DNA of 11,107 nucleotides from Gammaproteobacteria bacterium (GTDB lineage: Bacteria > Pseudomonadota > Gammaproteobacteria > Pseudomonadales > Pseudohongiellaceae). Location: the NCBI GenBank assembly GCA_003514305.1, contig DORE01000205.1, forward strand, positions 28,682 through 39,788. Reading direction: 5' to 3'. Positions 1 to 7,714 of this stretch are shown here, in pieces. A model generated the notes under the pieces. That model was given only the letters and a program-made list of their open reading frames with translations, had not been told where the DNA came from and searched no databases. Each line of letters opens with the position of its first letter. The stretch's first letter is position 1. A program made the translations under genes and the position numbers.

Positions 1-117
1 TCATCGTCAGCCCCGCCGTCGATGTAATGAAACAAAGGCGCCGGTAGGCGACTCTTCGCAAGGCGTCTAAAATCAGCTGTATTGTTACAATTATTGATGT
101 CCAAACCTGACTCCCCG

Positions 118-1467
118 CTAACTGGCTTCGTTTAGATTGGTCTGATATGTCTCTGTCAGCATCATCACGGAAATGAGCGCCAAGACAGAGGCTAGAGCGA
201 TATAAGCCGATACCCAGACAATATCGTATTCTGTCCACAGAATGGTAGCGATTGTCGGAGCAAAAGCGCCGCCTAGAATCGCACCGATCTGATAACCCAA
301 AGATGCGCCCGAGTAACGCACTTCGGTCGAAAACAATTCGGTGAAGAAAGCGGCCTGCGGACCATACATCATGCCCAGAAAAACTAGTCCACCTGTGATT
401 CCCAAAACAATGAGCCAAAAATTCCCGGTATCGACCAGAGGGAACAGGGCAAAACCCCAAATACCTGTGAGCACGGCACCCAACATAAAAATTCCCCGCC
501 GACCGTGACGGTCTGAGTAGCCTGAAGCCCAAAATTGAGCAGGAACCTGTAGCGCGGATGCCAGCAGGACCGCGATCAACATGTCGTCGCGGCTCATTGC
601 CGCACCGTTTGGATCACTACCGTAAGCCAATATGAATCCGATCAGGATGTAAAAGGTAACCTGAATAGAGAGAAATGCTCCAGCTGCAAGCGCAATCCGC
701 TTCGGGTATTTTACCAAGGCCTCAATAACCGGAGAGCGTCTCGCGACCGTCTCCTTTTCGCCCTTCGCAGTTAGCCGCTGTTGCCGAAGAGCTTCGAGCT
801 CTTTGAAGGCCTCTGTATCTTCCATGTTAAGCTGTATGTACATGCTGATCCCGATCAGCACTACCGACACAAGAAATGGAATACGCCATCCCCATGTCAT
901 GAAGAAGTCCTCAGAAACTGTAGCGCTGATGATAATAAAAGCGAGATTAGCGAGTATGACACCGACCGGCGCGCCGGCTTGCGCGTAGGCACCATAATGA
1001 CCGCGCTGATCAGCTGGCGCACTTTCAGTAACCAACAACATTGCCCCACCCCACTGTCCGCCAATTGCCAGGCCTTGAGCGAACCGCAGCAGGCTCAGAA
1101 AAATGGGGGCTGCGATGCCGATCGTTGCGTAGGTTGGGAGCAGTCCGATTAAGGTTGATGCAACTCCCATCATCACCAAAGCAATCACCAGCGTTTTTTT
1201 GCGCCCAACACGATCACCAAAGTGCCCAAAAAGCACGCCCCCAAGGGGCCTCGCGATAAAGCCAAAAGCGAACGTACCGAAGGACAGGATTAATCCTATA
1301 GTGGGCGAACTTTCCGGGAAAAAAGCGCTCGGAAATACAAGAGCAGCAGCGGTTGCATAAAGAAAAAAGTCGTACCATTCGATGCTCGTGCCAGCCAGCG
1401 CTGTGAGGGCTACCTTCCTCATGCTCGATGTGACTTGAGCGTTATCAACTTTCGCGACCGCGGTCAT
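118..1467 (-). CDS. MHS-family MFS transporter (metabolite:H+ symporter)
   Basis: Inner-membrane, proton-coupled importer of a small organic acid or zwitterion, of the ShiA/ProP-like metabolite:H+ symporter group of the major facilitator superfamily. Seen in the 449-residue product: about twelve hydrophobic segments, the MHS-typical SIEWYDFFLY at the start of helix 1 (residues 28-37), the MFS loop 2-3 signature GHFGDRVGRK (81-90), and RFAQGLAIGGQWGGA (128-142). A charged central loop (about residues 240-270) separates the two six-helix halves, and a partial second signature, SGYSDRHGRRG, lies in the C-terminal half. The start is the ATG at 1467 because AGGGAGA sits 5 bases upstream (1473-1479 on the opposite strand). 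An in-frame ATG at 1569 would add 34 residues that look unlike a transporter N-terminus. The gene stands alone and points away from the sulfite dehydrogenase operon. The substrate cannot be read from sequence; these proteins carry shikimate, alpha-ketoglutarate, proline/betaine or dicarboxylates. Confidence 0.93.
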   Translation of the reverse strand: MTAVAKVDNAQVTSSMRKVALTALAGTSIEWYDFFLYATAAALVFPSAFFPESSPTIGLILSFGTFAFGFIARPLGGVLFGHFGDRVGRKKTLVIALVMMGVASTLIGLLPTYATIGIAAPIFLSLLRFAQGLAIGGQWGGAMLLVTESAPADQRGHYGAYAQAGAPVGVILANLAFIIISATVSEDFFMTWGWRIPFLVSVVLIGISMYIQLNMEDTEAFKELEALRQQRLTAKGEKETVARRSPVIEALVKYPKRIALAAGAFLSIQVTFYILIGFILAYGSDPNGAAMSRDDMLIAVLLASALQVPAQFWASGYSDRHGRRGIFMLGAVLTGIWGFALFPLVDTGNFWLIVLGITGGLVFLGMMYGPQAAFFTELFSTEVRYSGASLGYQIGAILGGAFAPTIATILWTEYDIVWVSAYIALASVLALISVMMLTETYQTNLNEAS

Positions 1468-1560
1468 AAGAATCTCCCTGGTAATTATTAATGTTCTTTT
1501 AGATCGCGCGCCGCAAAGGCGGAGCGACCAATCGATCCGCCAGTTGTTTTCTATTGCTAA

Positions 1561-2380
1561 CGGGACCACTCAAGCATAGCAAGAATTCGCGCTGAAACCG
1601 GAGTAATTTCAAGCCAACCACAGAATATCGAATATCATGATATTCAGGCTCATCTTGCTCTCATTTATCTCTATCTGATCGCAGCCATCGTGTTCGCGAT
1701 TGCCTTGATCATCAAGAATCTTGCCATCGGGCGGCTGATCGGTCAGCGCTCTGCTGACAATTTGGCCTGGCTCAGTGCTATCAGCTTCCACTCGGGTCGA
1801 ATCGTAAAGGGCTGCGGTGCATCGCTCTGGTTCTGAGCTGGGAAGCCAACCACGTTTTAAGCCAGAATCCTGTGTCCCAACTTAACTTGGGCATCTTTTT
1901 TGCACTCGTCAGCCGCATCAGCTTTGCGGAATTTTTCTTCATTCGTAACTAAACCACTGATGCAGCTGACGCAGCTGAAATAACGGTTCTCAATACCATC
2001 AGAATTTCGCTAAGGTGCTTGATGCTGGTTCCGTTGCTGGCCTGGGCAAGAGAGCTCGGGATTTCAGGAGGCCAAGCTGTAAATGTGAACTTTGTCCGAA
2101 CTAGAACAACTGCCGATCTGGCCCCTGCTCAAGCCGGTTTTTCTTCGCGTATCTTGTTGGCTCCCGGAGCGTCAGCTCAAGATAGCGAGACGTTTTGACG
2201 CGCTCTTGCTGACCCGAGCCGCATGTCTAAGACTTTTATTTGAAAACTCGGAAGACGACCATAGCCGCAGCAATTTTTACTTTTGGCATGGACGAAATAC
2301 TGATAGGTTTCCGCAAAAACTCACTAAGCCTGAATGACATTATTGCTGCAGTTTTGCACCAGTTCGGGAGAATTTGTTAA
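1561..2380 (+). pseudogene. Probable decayed membrane-protein gene (unidentified)
   Basis: This stretch has no intact gene, but successive plus-strand frames read like broken protein. One frame is open from 1561 to 1833 (TGA 1834-1836). It has ordinary coding-like codons and a hydrophobic run, LALIYLYLIAAIVFAIALII, followed by a charged segment. A second frame is open from 1758 to 2195 except for a single TAA at 1950-1952. It contains hydrophobic stretches such as LGIFFALV and LRCLMLVPLLAWA, and ends at TGA 2196-2198. A third frame then gives a short run around AAAIFTFGMDEILIGF, ending at TAA 2378-2380. None of these has a credible start with a ribosome binding site. A TTG-initiated frame at 2092-2337 (81 codons) overlaps them and looks less natural. 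I do not recognise the family. The simplest reading is a polytopic membrane protein gene inactivated by at least two frameshifts and a stop. Chance open frames are the main alternative. Confidence 0.33.
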
Positions 2381-2402
2381 TGTATCACTCATTAAATATA
2401 AT
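2374..2402 (+). promoter_or_regulatory. Sigma70-type promoter for the sulfite dehydrogenase operon
   Basis: A -35 element TTGTTA (2374-2379; 4 of 6 consensus bases) is followed after exactly 17 bases by a perfect -10 TATAAT (2397-2402), in AT-rich sequence. The predicted start of transcription is near 2409, which leaves a leader of about 19 bases before the ATG at 2428. It carries a short Shine-Dalgarno-like TAGGG (2419-2423). I saw no clear operator repeat around it, so expression may be constitutive or controlled by something not visible here. Confidence 0.7.
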
Positions 2403-2427
2403 TATTTCAAGCAAAACGTAGGGCGTT

Positions 2428-3747
2428 ATGAAGCGACAAAGACCGAAAGTGGCCACCCTCCAAGGGCTCTATGCGAAAGACCCCATCGCCGCCGACCGAG
2501 TGCTGTGGGGGCGGAGCACCAGCGGGCTGTCGCGTCGAGGGTTTTTGAAAAAATCCGGGCTTATCAGTATGAGCGCAGTCCTAGGCGCCGCGATCCCGTT
2601 TGCGCGCTTTATGCCAGCCGGACTGATACCGGCCACTTTCGCTGCAGAGAATGCTCAGACTGAAATCGAAGGTAAAGGTGGTTTGGTAGTTCTGAATACC
2701 AGACCGATCAACGCCGAAACACCGGCGCACTTATTAGATGATGCCATCACTCCGAACCATCGCATGTTTGTTCGCAACAATGGCATTCCCCCCGACACCA
2801 CAGATCCAGAGACCTGGACGCTCGAAGTTGCAGGCGAGTCCTGCTTGCGCCCACAATTATTCACAATTGCAGATTTACGCAACCGTTTTGAGGAAGTTAC
2901 GCTGCAACTGCAACTCGAATGTGGTGGTAACGGTCGAAGCGAATTCGTTCCAGCCGCCAGCGGAAATCAATGGACCACGGGAGCAGTAGGCTGCCCAATG
3001 TTTACCGGAGTACGTCTCAGAGACGTGCTAAATTATTGCGGTTTAGCTGAAGACGCCGTCTATGTAGGTTATTACGGCGCAGACACTCACACCAGCAGCG
3101 ACCCTGACCGAGATCCGATATCCAGAGGGGTCCCGGTCGTCAAGGCTTTGGAAAGGGAGTCGGTTATTGCCTGGCACATGAACGGAGAGGACATTCCTCT
3201 GCAGAATGGCTATCCACTGCGACTAATCTGCGCCGGGTGGCCAGGTTCTGTCTCAGGGAAGTGGCTCAATAAATTAGTTATAAGAAATCAAATACATGAC
3301 GGTGAAAAAATGGCGGCACCGTCTTACGCTGTGCCAGCTGCGCCAGTGGCGCCTGGCTCTCATGTGCCGCCAGCGGCAATGCGGATTATAGAGTCGATGC
3401 CGGTAAAATCTGTGGTCACGTTTCCCCAATCTGGAATCAGTCATGATTTTCGCCAACGATTAACAGTGCGTGGGCACGCTTGGGCAGGCGACAATCAAAT
3501 CAGCGGGGTTTTCATTTCCATTGATTTCGGTGCGACCTGGCTCCCCACTGCTCTTAACCCTGCTGCCAATCGACTTGCCTGGCAGAATTGGGAAACCTGG
3601 GTCCAATTTCCTGAACCGGGCTATTACGAAATCTGGGCCCGTGCGATGGACGATAGAGGAAGGTCTCAACCAATGGTGGTACCGGGTTGGAACCCGAGGG
3701 GCTATCTCAATAACGCAAGTCACCGGGTGGCGGTACAGGCAACCTAG
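2428..3747 (+). CDS. Tat-exported sulfite oxidase family molybdoenzyme (SorA/SoxC-like)
   Basis: Predicted periplasmic molybdopterin enzyme that oxidises sulfite to sulfate and passes electrons to a c-type cytochrome. The 439-residue product has a twin-arginine signal, SRRGFLKK (residues 35-42), after an unusually long 34-residue leading segment; the hydrophobic part runs to about residue 66, with likely cleavage near ATFAAEN (69-75). The oxidoreductase molybdopterin domain spans about 90-295. Cys165 in LECGGNGR is the expected molybdenum ligand, and the later segment AGWPGSVSGKWL (269-280) is typical. The C-terminal Mo-co dimerisation domain (about 315-437) has RGHAWAGDNQISGVFISIDF and ends with the family pattern WNPRGYLNNASHRV (421-434). 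Length fits SorA and SoxC. The neighbour is a mono-haem cytochrome, which favours SorA over SoxC, whose partner SoxD is larger; no other sox gene is present. The exact substrate is inferred from family; related enzymes can act on other oxyanions or sulfur compounds. Confidence 0.9.
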   Translation: MKRQRPKVATLQGLYAKDPIAADRVLWGRSTSGLSRRGFLKKSGLISMSAVLGAAIPFARFMPAGLIPATFAAENAQTEIEGKGGLVVLNTRPINAETPAHLLDDAITPNHRMFVRNNGIPPDTTDPETWTLEVAGESCLRPQLFTIADLRNRFEEVTLQLQLECGGNGRSEFVPAASGNQWTTGAVGCPMFTGVRLRDVLNYCGLAEDAVYVGYYGADTHTSSDPDRDPISRGVPVVKALERESVIAWHMNGEDIPLQNGYPLRLICAGWPGSVSGKWLNKLVIRNQIHDGEKMAAPSYAVPAAPVAPGSHVPPAAMRIIESMPVKSVVTFPQSGISHDFRQRLTVRGHAWAGDNQISGVFISIDFGATWLPTALNPAANRLAWQNWETWVQFPEPGYYEIWARAMDDRGRSQPMVVPGWNPRGYLNNASHRVAVQAT

Positions 3748-3763
3748 AAAATTAGCGAACAAA

Positions 3764-4159
3764 ATGAAACTATTCCCAAGATCTACTACAACTCCAATTT
3801 GGCAACTATACCGGTATGCTTTACCTCTTTTACTGTTTACTGCTGCTAGCTTCACCAGCGCTAAGGAAACCGATGATGAATCCGGATTGATCAAGGCCGA
3901 AGGCTGGACAGTTGTCAAGTCTACTTGCACAGTCTGTCATGCAGGTATGATGATCACACAGAATGCTGGCAATCTGGCCGTCTGGAAGAGCCGAATCCTG
4001 TGGATGCAGGAGACGCAGGGCCTGCGAACCCTCACCGATGAAGAAGAGGCGGTTATCCTCAACTATCTATCGGTCAACTATCCGCAAAAAGCTTCCTCAC
4101 GTCGCGCTGGTCTCCCTGCGCGGCTGCTACCCGCCAATCCCGCTGAGGCTTCAGACTAG
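3764..4159 (+). CDS. Mono-haem cytochrome c, SorB-like subunit
   Basis: Small exported c-type cytochrome and the likely electron acceptor of the molybdoenzyme encoded 16 bases upstream. The 131-residue product starts with a Sec-type signal: basic N-terminus, hydrophobic stretch at about residues 18-31, probable cleavage after TSA (31-33). It carries one haem-binding motif, CTVCH (55-59). Downstream, the pattern WKSRILWMQ...LTDEEEAVILNYL (74-102) matches SorB-type cytochromes, with Met81 the probable second axial ligand; Met62 or Met63 are alternatives. The size fits a single cytochrome c domain. The last 25 residues, rich in Ala, Arg and Pro, look disordered. The ATG at 3764 is chosen because it gives a good signal peptide; a frame extending to 3470 lies inside the preceding gene. 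No clear Shine-Dalgarno sequence is visible, so translation may be coupled to the gene before it. Confidence 0.85.
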   Translation: MKLFPRSTTTPIWQLYRYALPLLLFTAASFTSAKETDDESGLIKAEGWTVVKSTCTVCHAGMMITQNAGNLAVWKSRILWMQETQGLRTLTDEEEAVILNYLSVNYPQKASSRRAGLPARLLPANPAEASD

Positions 4160-4653
4160 TGCCGGCCAGTCAGCTGTCTATGTTTGGAGGGGAAGAGGTC
4201 CTCAAAACGAAAGGCGGTAAAGCGGTTAGTCTAAATCTAAGTAAGAGTATCAACGGTCAGCAGCAGTCCGTTTTCGACCACTGGCTGATTCCCGTATTCG
4301 TTGGAGAGTGGATGTTCGGCCCCAAAATCCAGCCTGAAGCAATCATCAAGTTGGATAATGTCGTGCGCAAGAATGGAAGCTTTGAATATGCCGTAAACAG
4401 AGGCGGCAAAAAAGTAGTGATAAGCGGAGAATTCGTGGAGCTCGACATTCCCAACCGAATAGCCCTTACCTGGAGAGAGACTCCTAAAGAAAATCTAGAG
4501 TCTCAGATTACGGCAAGTTTTACGACCGAAGGCAACAAAACGCGGCTAAAACTAAACATTAAGCTGCCCGCAGAATTGGAGCCTCAGAAGGACGCTATCA
4601 GAGATCTCTGGAGTATTCGCTGCAACACTCTCGCAGAAAGATGCACAAATTAA
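4159..4653 (+). CDS. SRPBCC superfamily protein, AHSA1-like domain
   Basis: Predicted soluble cytoplasmic protein of the START/SRPBCC helix-grip fold, activator-of-Hsp90-ATPase homolog 1 (AHSA1) branch, which forms a hydrophobic pocket for ligands. In the 164-residue product the fold begins at about residue 24 (SLNLSKSINGQQQSVFDHWL). The helix-associated segment has an aromatic-rich GEWMFGP (49-55). The middle strands carry GGKKVVISGEFVELD and RIALTWRET, as in AHSA1-like proteins, and a C-terminal helix ends at the stop. No signal peptide or membrane segment is visible. The GTG start at 4159 shares its first base with the TAG of the cytochrome gene, and GAGG (4145-4148) lies 10 bases upstream. 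An ATG at 4180 (residue 8) is a possible alternative and would keep the whole domain. The overlap implies translational coupling to the sulfite dehydrogenase genes, but no function in sulfite oxidation is known to me. The final role is unassigned. Confidence 0.78.
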   Translation: MPASQLSMFGGEEVLKTKGGKAVSLNLSKSINGQQQSVFDHWLIPVFVGEWMFGPKIQPEAIIKLDNVVRKNGSFEYAVNRGGKKVVISGEFVELDIPNRIALTWRETPKENLESQITASFTTEGNKTRLKLNIKLPAELEPQKDAIRDLWSIRCNTLAERCTN

Positions 4654-4659
4654 ATCGTC

Positions 4660-6048
4660 CTAACGGCCGATAGGCCGGATCTGCGCCTCCTCAATTGTGC
4701 GCGCCGCGGCATAAGGCAGAATATAGCCTGCTGACAGATTTTCCTGCACCACTCTGCTCACAGCTTGCACGTATGCTTCCCTCGAATTATACAAGCTTTG
4801 GAGCTGTTCTTGGCTAAATGGTTCATGAGAGCCATAGAGAAAACAGAATCGATTATTGGTTCCTGAATTCATGCCCGTATTTCGGGCAGTCGGCACTGCG
4901 TGTTCTGCCAGACGGATACCTCCTAGAACATTACCGAACCGATCTCTCGCAAATTCAACCGAAGGGAGCGCTTTTGACACTTGCAGTCTTTGCGCGATCG
5001 GAGGTGGTGTTTCATCACGTATCCATTTCACCAAATGCTCAAAAGCCGCACTCATAACGTCCCTGAAAGGAACTGTGCTGTAAGCGGGCAGTTCACAGTC
5101 TGTTTCTCGAGGTTGCACATTCTCAAGCGGCAGGCCCGCCATTAAATTTCTGGCCTTTGCGTATTCAATTTCGAACGGCATGTCGACATGGGAACTGCCT
5201 GCAACCTCCCACTGCCTGAAATTATCAGAATCAGGTTGAGGTTCCGACGCCCTCCTCTGCATATCGGTTTCAGCCATCAGCTTGAAAATTTTCACCGGTT
5301 GATCATCGCGAATGAGACCGCCACCACCATGCACCATGAATCCATCAAAGATAGACTCCAAAGGATGAATACTGTTGATGTAGGTGGCCAGCCTCGATGC
5401 AGACTGCGAGTGACCTGTGGCAATGATTTGCTCTGCGCGCAATCCGTCCAGGATGTCTGTAACGCCAGTTCCACTTGCTTCTCCGCGTCGGAAGATCGCG
5501 CGACCTACCGCGGCAAAGGCGTCAAAGGAGAGCGCGTCGTTATCAACAGTCCCAGCAGATGTCATGTCGAGCCCGCCATATCGGGCACTACCCCAAGCCT
5601 CCATAATGTCGACCCCCATCTGCTGTGCAGAAACGGCTACATAGGCGTAACCGCTGCGCATCAAATGCTCGCCGACCTGCCACCAGTCGATATCCTTATC
5701 GGGGCCGCCTGTCACATTTAACCACTCGACGACAACGACGCCGTTGAATTCCTGTGGCGCAGGCCGCCTCACTACAAGACGCGTCTTGAAGGGGTGTCCA
5801 CTTGATTCGACCAGTCCCGTAGCCAAGTAAGGCTGAGAATAGACATTGCCCGTGCCCGATATAAAGAACTCCTCTTCAGTGTAACCGTGTGCCACCAGAT
5901 TCAGTGCCGAGGCACTATAAATCGCGTTACGGGACGGAGGGTCTTCCGCCATTATTGGCCCTTCAATAACAATCGGTGGCACTGCCGTAAAACCCTGCTC
6001 GAGGAAAAGAACTGAAAGAATGAGTGGTAACAATCGAAAGATTTTCAT
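4660..6048 (-). CDS. Secreted alpha/beta hydrolase (alpha/beta hydrolase domain family)
   Basis: Predicted exported serine hydrolase of the large 'alpha/beta hydrolase domain' family, which I associate with Pfam Abhydrolase_10. The 462-residue product starts with a Sec signal peptide (basic MKIFR, hydrophobic to about residue 20, cleavage near FTA, 20-22). Family marks in order: the strand segment FNGVVVVEWLNVTGG (101-115), the nucleophile elbow GHSQS (212-216) with Ser214 as nucleophile, and MAETDM (258-263), which probably supplies the acid. WEVAGSSHVD (280-289) follows, with His287 as the catalytic histidine. Length is normal. Substrates of this family are mostly unknown; an esterase or lactonase-like activity in the periplasm is plausible. 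The gene converges on the SRPBCC gene with 6 bases between stops and diverges from nhaC. The ATG at 6048 gives a well-formed signal peptide, but no strong ribosome binding site is visible before it. Confidence 0.85.
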   Translation of the reverse strand: MKIFRLLPLILSVLFLEQGFTAVPPIVIEGPIMAEDPPSRNAIYSASALNLVAHGYTEEEFFISGTGNVYSQPYLATGLVESSGHPFKTRLVVRRPAPQEFNGVVVVEWLNVTGGPDKDIDWWQVGEHLMRSGYAYVAVSAQQMGVDIMEAWGSARYGGLDMTSAGTVDNDALSFDAFAAVGRAIFRRGEASGTGVTDILDGLRAEQIIATGHSQSASRLATYINSIHPLESIFDGFMVHGGGGLIRDDQPVKIFKLMAETDMQRRASEPQPDSDNFRQWEVAGSSHVDMPFEIEYAKARNLMAGLPLENVQPRETDCELPAYSTVPFRDVMSAAFEHLVKWIRDETPPPIAQRLQVSKALPSVEFARDRFGNVLGGIRLAEHAVPTARNTGMNSGTNNRFCFLYGSHEPFSQEQLQSLYNSREAYVQAVSRVVQENLSAGYILPYAAARTIEEAQIRPIGR

Positions 6049-6110
6049 TTACGAGTTTCCATATGGAGATGATCTGTCGTCACGACCATTTACCAAGGGG
6101 CTGGCAGCAC
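6049..6110. promoter_or_regulatory. Divergent intergenic region with two short dyads
   Basis: This short gap separates the starts of the secreted hydrolase (minus) and the antiporter (plus), so promoters for both should lie in or near it. It holds a perfect 10-base palindrome TCCATATGGA (6058-6067) and, nine bases on, an 11-base inverted repeat GTCGT-C-ACGAC (6076-6086). Either could be a regulator site acting on both genes. AAGGGG at 6095-6100 is a possible Shine-Dalgarno sequence for the antiporter start at 6111. I could not place convincing -35/-10 elements in either direction. The dyads are short enough to occur by chance. Confidence 0.25.
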
Positions 6111-7559
6111 ATGGCTTTTCCCTCTGGCATAACATATGCTGCTTCTATGACAGACTCTCAATCTACACCTGTTCCCTCTTTTGCTCAATCACTCCTCTGC
6201 TTTAGCACAGTGGTTACCGTCATAGCTATCGGGTTATTCACGATGAACATAGACCTGCATGTGCTCATGTTTGTCTGTCTGATCTGGGTAGGCGCGAATA
6301 TTCGATTCCTAGGGCTGCCCTATATCGAAATCCGTACCTTGATGGGACAAGCCATCCATCGCGCCTTACCGGCGATCTACATTTTCATATTGATAGGTAT
6401 GGTTATTTCAAGCTTCATGCACAGTGGAACTATTGCCACTTTAATGCACTATGGCTTAACCTGGCTGACACCGGGACTCTTTTTGCCAGTAGGGATGATA
6501 CTCTGCGCGCTCATGTCGGTCGCAACCGGCACATCTTGGGGAACGGTGGGAACTTTGGGTGTCGTGTTTGTAGGCATTGGCGGCACTCTAGGTATCCCTC
6601 TTCCTGTAGTCGTCGGCATGGTGGTTTCGGGCGCAACCTTCGGAGACAAGATGTCTCCCATCTCAGACACGACCAACCTAGCTGCAATGAGCGCAGAAAC
6701 CAGCCTGTACCGACACATTCACGGTATGCTATTTACTACAGTACCCTCATTTGCAATTGCACTGGTACTTTTTACTCTGATCGGTACGCAATATGGCGGC
6801 ATCGAAATTGTAGGGTCGCAGATCGAAACCATTCGAGAAGCACTAAGTGACAAATATCGTCTGTCGCCGCTCATCACCCTTTTACCAATTGTGCTACTTG
6901 CCACCTTGAGCATCCGACGCGTGGCTGCCGAAGTCGCCATGTCTGCCAGCATTGTGCTGGCCGTTTTCATAGCCGTAACCTATCAGCAGAGTGAGACATC
7001 GCAGGTATTGAATGCGTTGTGGATCAATATCCCCAGCAATACCGGCATTCAGAATTTGGATAACCTGTTAGGCCGCGGTGGCATCTCTAGCATGGCCTGG
7101 ACTCTGATACTCGCGATTATGGCTCTGGCACTGGGTGGTCTAATGCACGGCGCTGGCTTCCTTCGCGTGCTGCTCAGCGGCATCATTGCAAGCGTTCAGC
7201 GGGTGGGCTCACTCGTTGCTACAACCATTATTTCAGGTCTGATTGGAAATATGACCATGGGAGAGGCCTATATTTCAATTATCCTCAACTGTCAGTTATT
7301 TCAGCTTAAGTATCGAGAGCAAGGTCTTGATCCAGCAGTCTTGTCGCGCACCGTCGAGGAAGGCTCCACCCTGACCACCGGATTAATCCCATGGACAACA
7401 GCAGGCGCTTTTTACAGCGCTACCCTGGGAATCAGCGCTCTTGAGTATGCGCCATACGCGTTCTTTAATTATTTAAATGCTGTTGTTGCGGTGACCATGG
7501 CGAGCACTGGCCTCGGCCTGATGGCCGGCGCCAGTGCTGCAGTGACCGACCAAGATTAG
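6111..7559 (+). CDS. nhaC: Na+/H+ antiporter, NhaC family
   Basis: Inner-membrane antiporter predicted to expel Na+ in exchange for H+, supporting sodium and pH homeostasis. The 482-residue product is strongly hydrophobic, with about eleven or twelve membrane spans. Counted from residue 13 (MTDSQS), the NhaC hallmarks are SVATGTSWGTVGTLGVVFVGI (about 124-144) and the conserved GDKMSPISDTTNLAA (166-180), whose aspartates and polar residues belong to the ion pathway. The second half repeats the theme with GLIGNMTMGEAYISII and EEGSTLTTGLIPWTTAGAF. I chose the ATG at 6111 because AAGGGG lies 10 bases upstream. The ATG at 6147 starts closer to the usual family N-terminus but has no visible ribosome binding site. 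The GTG at 6024 would overlap the divergent hydrolase gene. Some NhaC-family members exchange malate and lactate (MleN) or handle other ions, so the exact cation is inferred. Confidence 0.88.
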   Translation: MAFPSGITYAASMTDSQSTPVPSFAQSLLCFSTVVTVIAIGLFTMNIDLHVLMFVCLIWVGANIRFLGLPYIEIRTLMGQAIHRALPAIYIFILIGMVISSFMHSGTIATLMHYGLTWLTPGLFLPVGMILCALMSVATGTSWGTVGTLGVVFVGIGGTLGIPLPVVVGMVVSGATFGDKMSPISDTTNLAAMSAETSLYRHIHGMLFTTVPSFAIALVLFTLIGTQYGGIEIVGSQIETIREALSDKYRLSPLITLLPIVLLATLSIRRVAAEVAMSASIVLAVFIAVTYQQSETSQVLNALWINIPSNTGIQNLDNLLGRGGISSMAWTLILAIMALALGGLMHGAGFLRVLLSGIIASVQRVGSLVATTIISGLIGNMTMGEAYISIILNCQLFQLKYREQGLDPAVLSRTVEEGSTLTTGLIPWTTAGAFYSATLGISALEYAPYAFFNYLNAVVAVTMASTGLGLMAGASAAVTDQD

Positions 7560-7714
7560 CCCAATACACAGTCCGAATGTCTCACGGGCAAGCCATCGTC
7601 TGACATCTGAAGCATGTCAACCGAGCGAGAGGCATAGCTGGCTAACTCAAGATTTCCAATGAGCTCATTTCCAAGATGAAACCAAACGGGGCAGTTTGCT
7701 GACTCGCCCAACAC
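7556..7714 (-). CDS. Possible small ORF of 52 codons downstream of glpD
   Basis: This is an open frame on the minus strand, in the same phase as glpD. After the glpD TGA (7721-7723) come two codons, then a GTG at 7712-7714 followed by 51 more sense codons and a TAA (7556-7558). The product would begin MLGESANCPVWFHLGNELIG and end DDGLPVRHSDCVLG. It is about 52 residues, with two Cys and a mixed, protein-like composition and no signal peptide or membrane segment. The stop overlaps the antiporter stop by two bases on the other strand. No Shine-Dalgarno sequence precedes the GTG; a TTG follows it directly, so translation would rely on coupling to glpD. A perfect 12-base palindrome AATGAGCTCATT (7658-7669) lies inside. 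I do not recognise a family. A frame this long stays open by chance roughly 7% of the time, so it may not be a gene. Confidence 0.3.
   Translation of the reverse strand: MLGESANCPVWFHLGNELIGNLELASYASRSVDMLQMSDDGLPVRHSDCVLG

Noticed and set aside
1..117. C-terminal end of a plus-strand gene entering from the left (frame ending at TAG 45-47)
   Set aside because: Only 14 codons are visible and no family feature can be recognised. The rest of this stretch shows no clear terminator or gene.
1609..1791. Minus-strand 60-codon frame (MEADSTEPGQ...)
   Set aside because: It is antisense to the more protein-like hydrophobic frame at 1561-1833, has no ribosome binding site, and looks like a shadow frame.
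2092..2337. TTG-initiated 81-codon plus-strand frame
   Set aside because: It has a weak start codon, no Shine-Dalgarno sequence and a composition that does not look like a folded protein; it overlaps the remnant frames.
3470..3763. N-terminal extension of the cytochrome c gene
   Set aside because: It lies inside the 3' part of the molybdoenzyme gene in another frame. The ATG at 3764 gives a proper signal peptide.
118..4653. An organosulfonate-use gene cluster (transporter plus sulfite dehydrogenase)
   Set aside because: No desulfonating enzyme is present, the transporter is on the other strand beyond a decayed stretch, and MHS substrates are too varied to support the link.
4664..4677. Hairpin CGGCC-GATA-GGCCG at the convergent gene ends as a terminator
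   Set aside because: The 5-base stem is perfect and well placed, but no T-run follows on either strand and it lies within the last codons of the hydrolase gene.
5188..5721. 177-codon plus-strand frame opposite the secreted hydrolase
   Set aside because: It is the antisense shadow of a well-supported alpha/beta hydrolase gene, with no recognisable domain.
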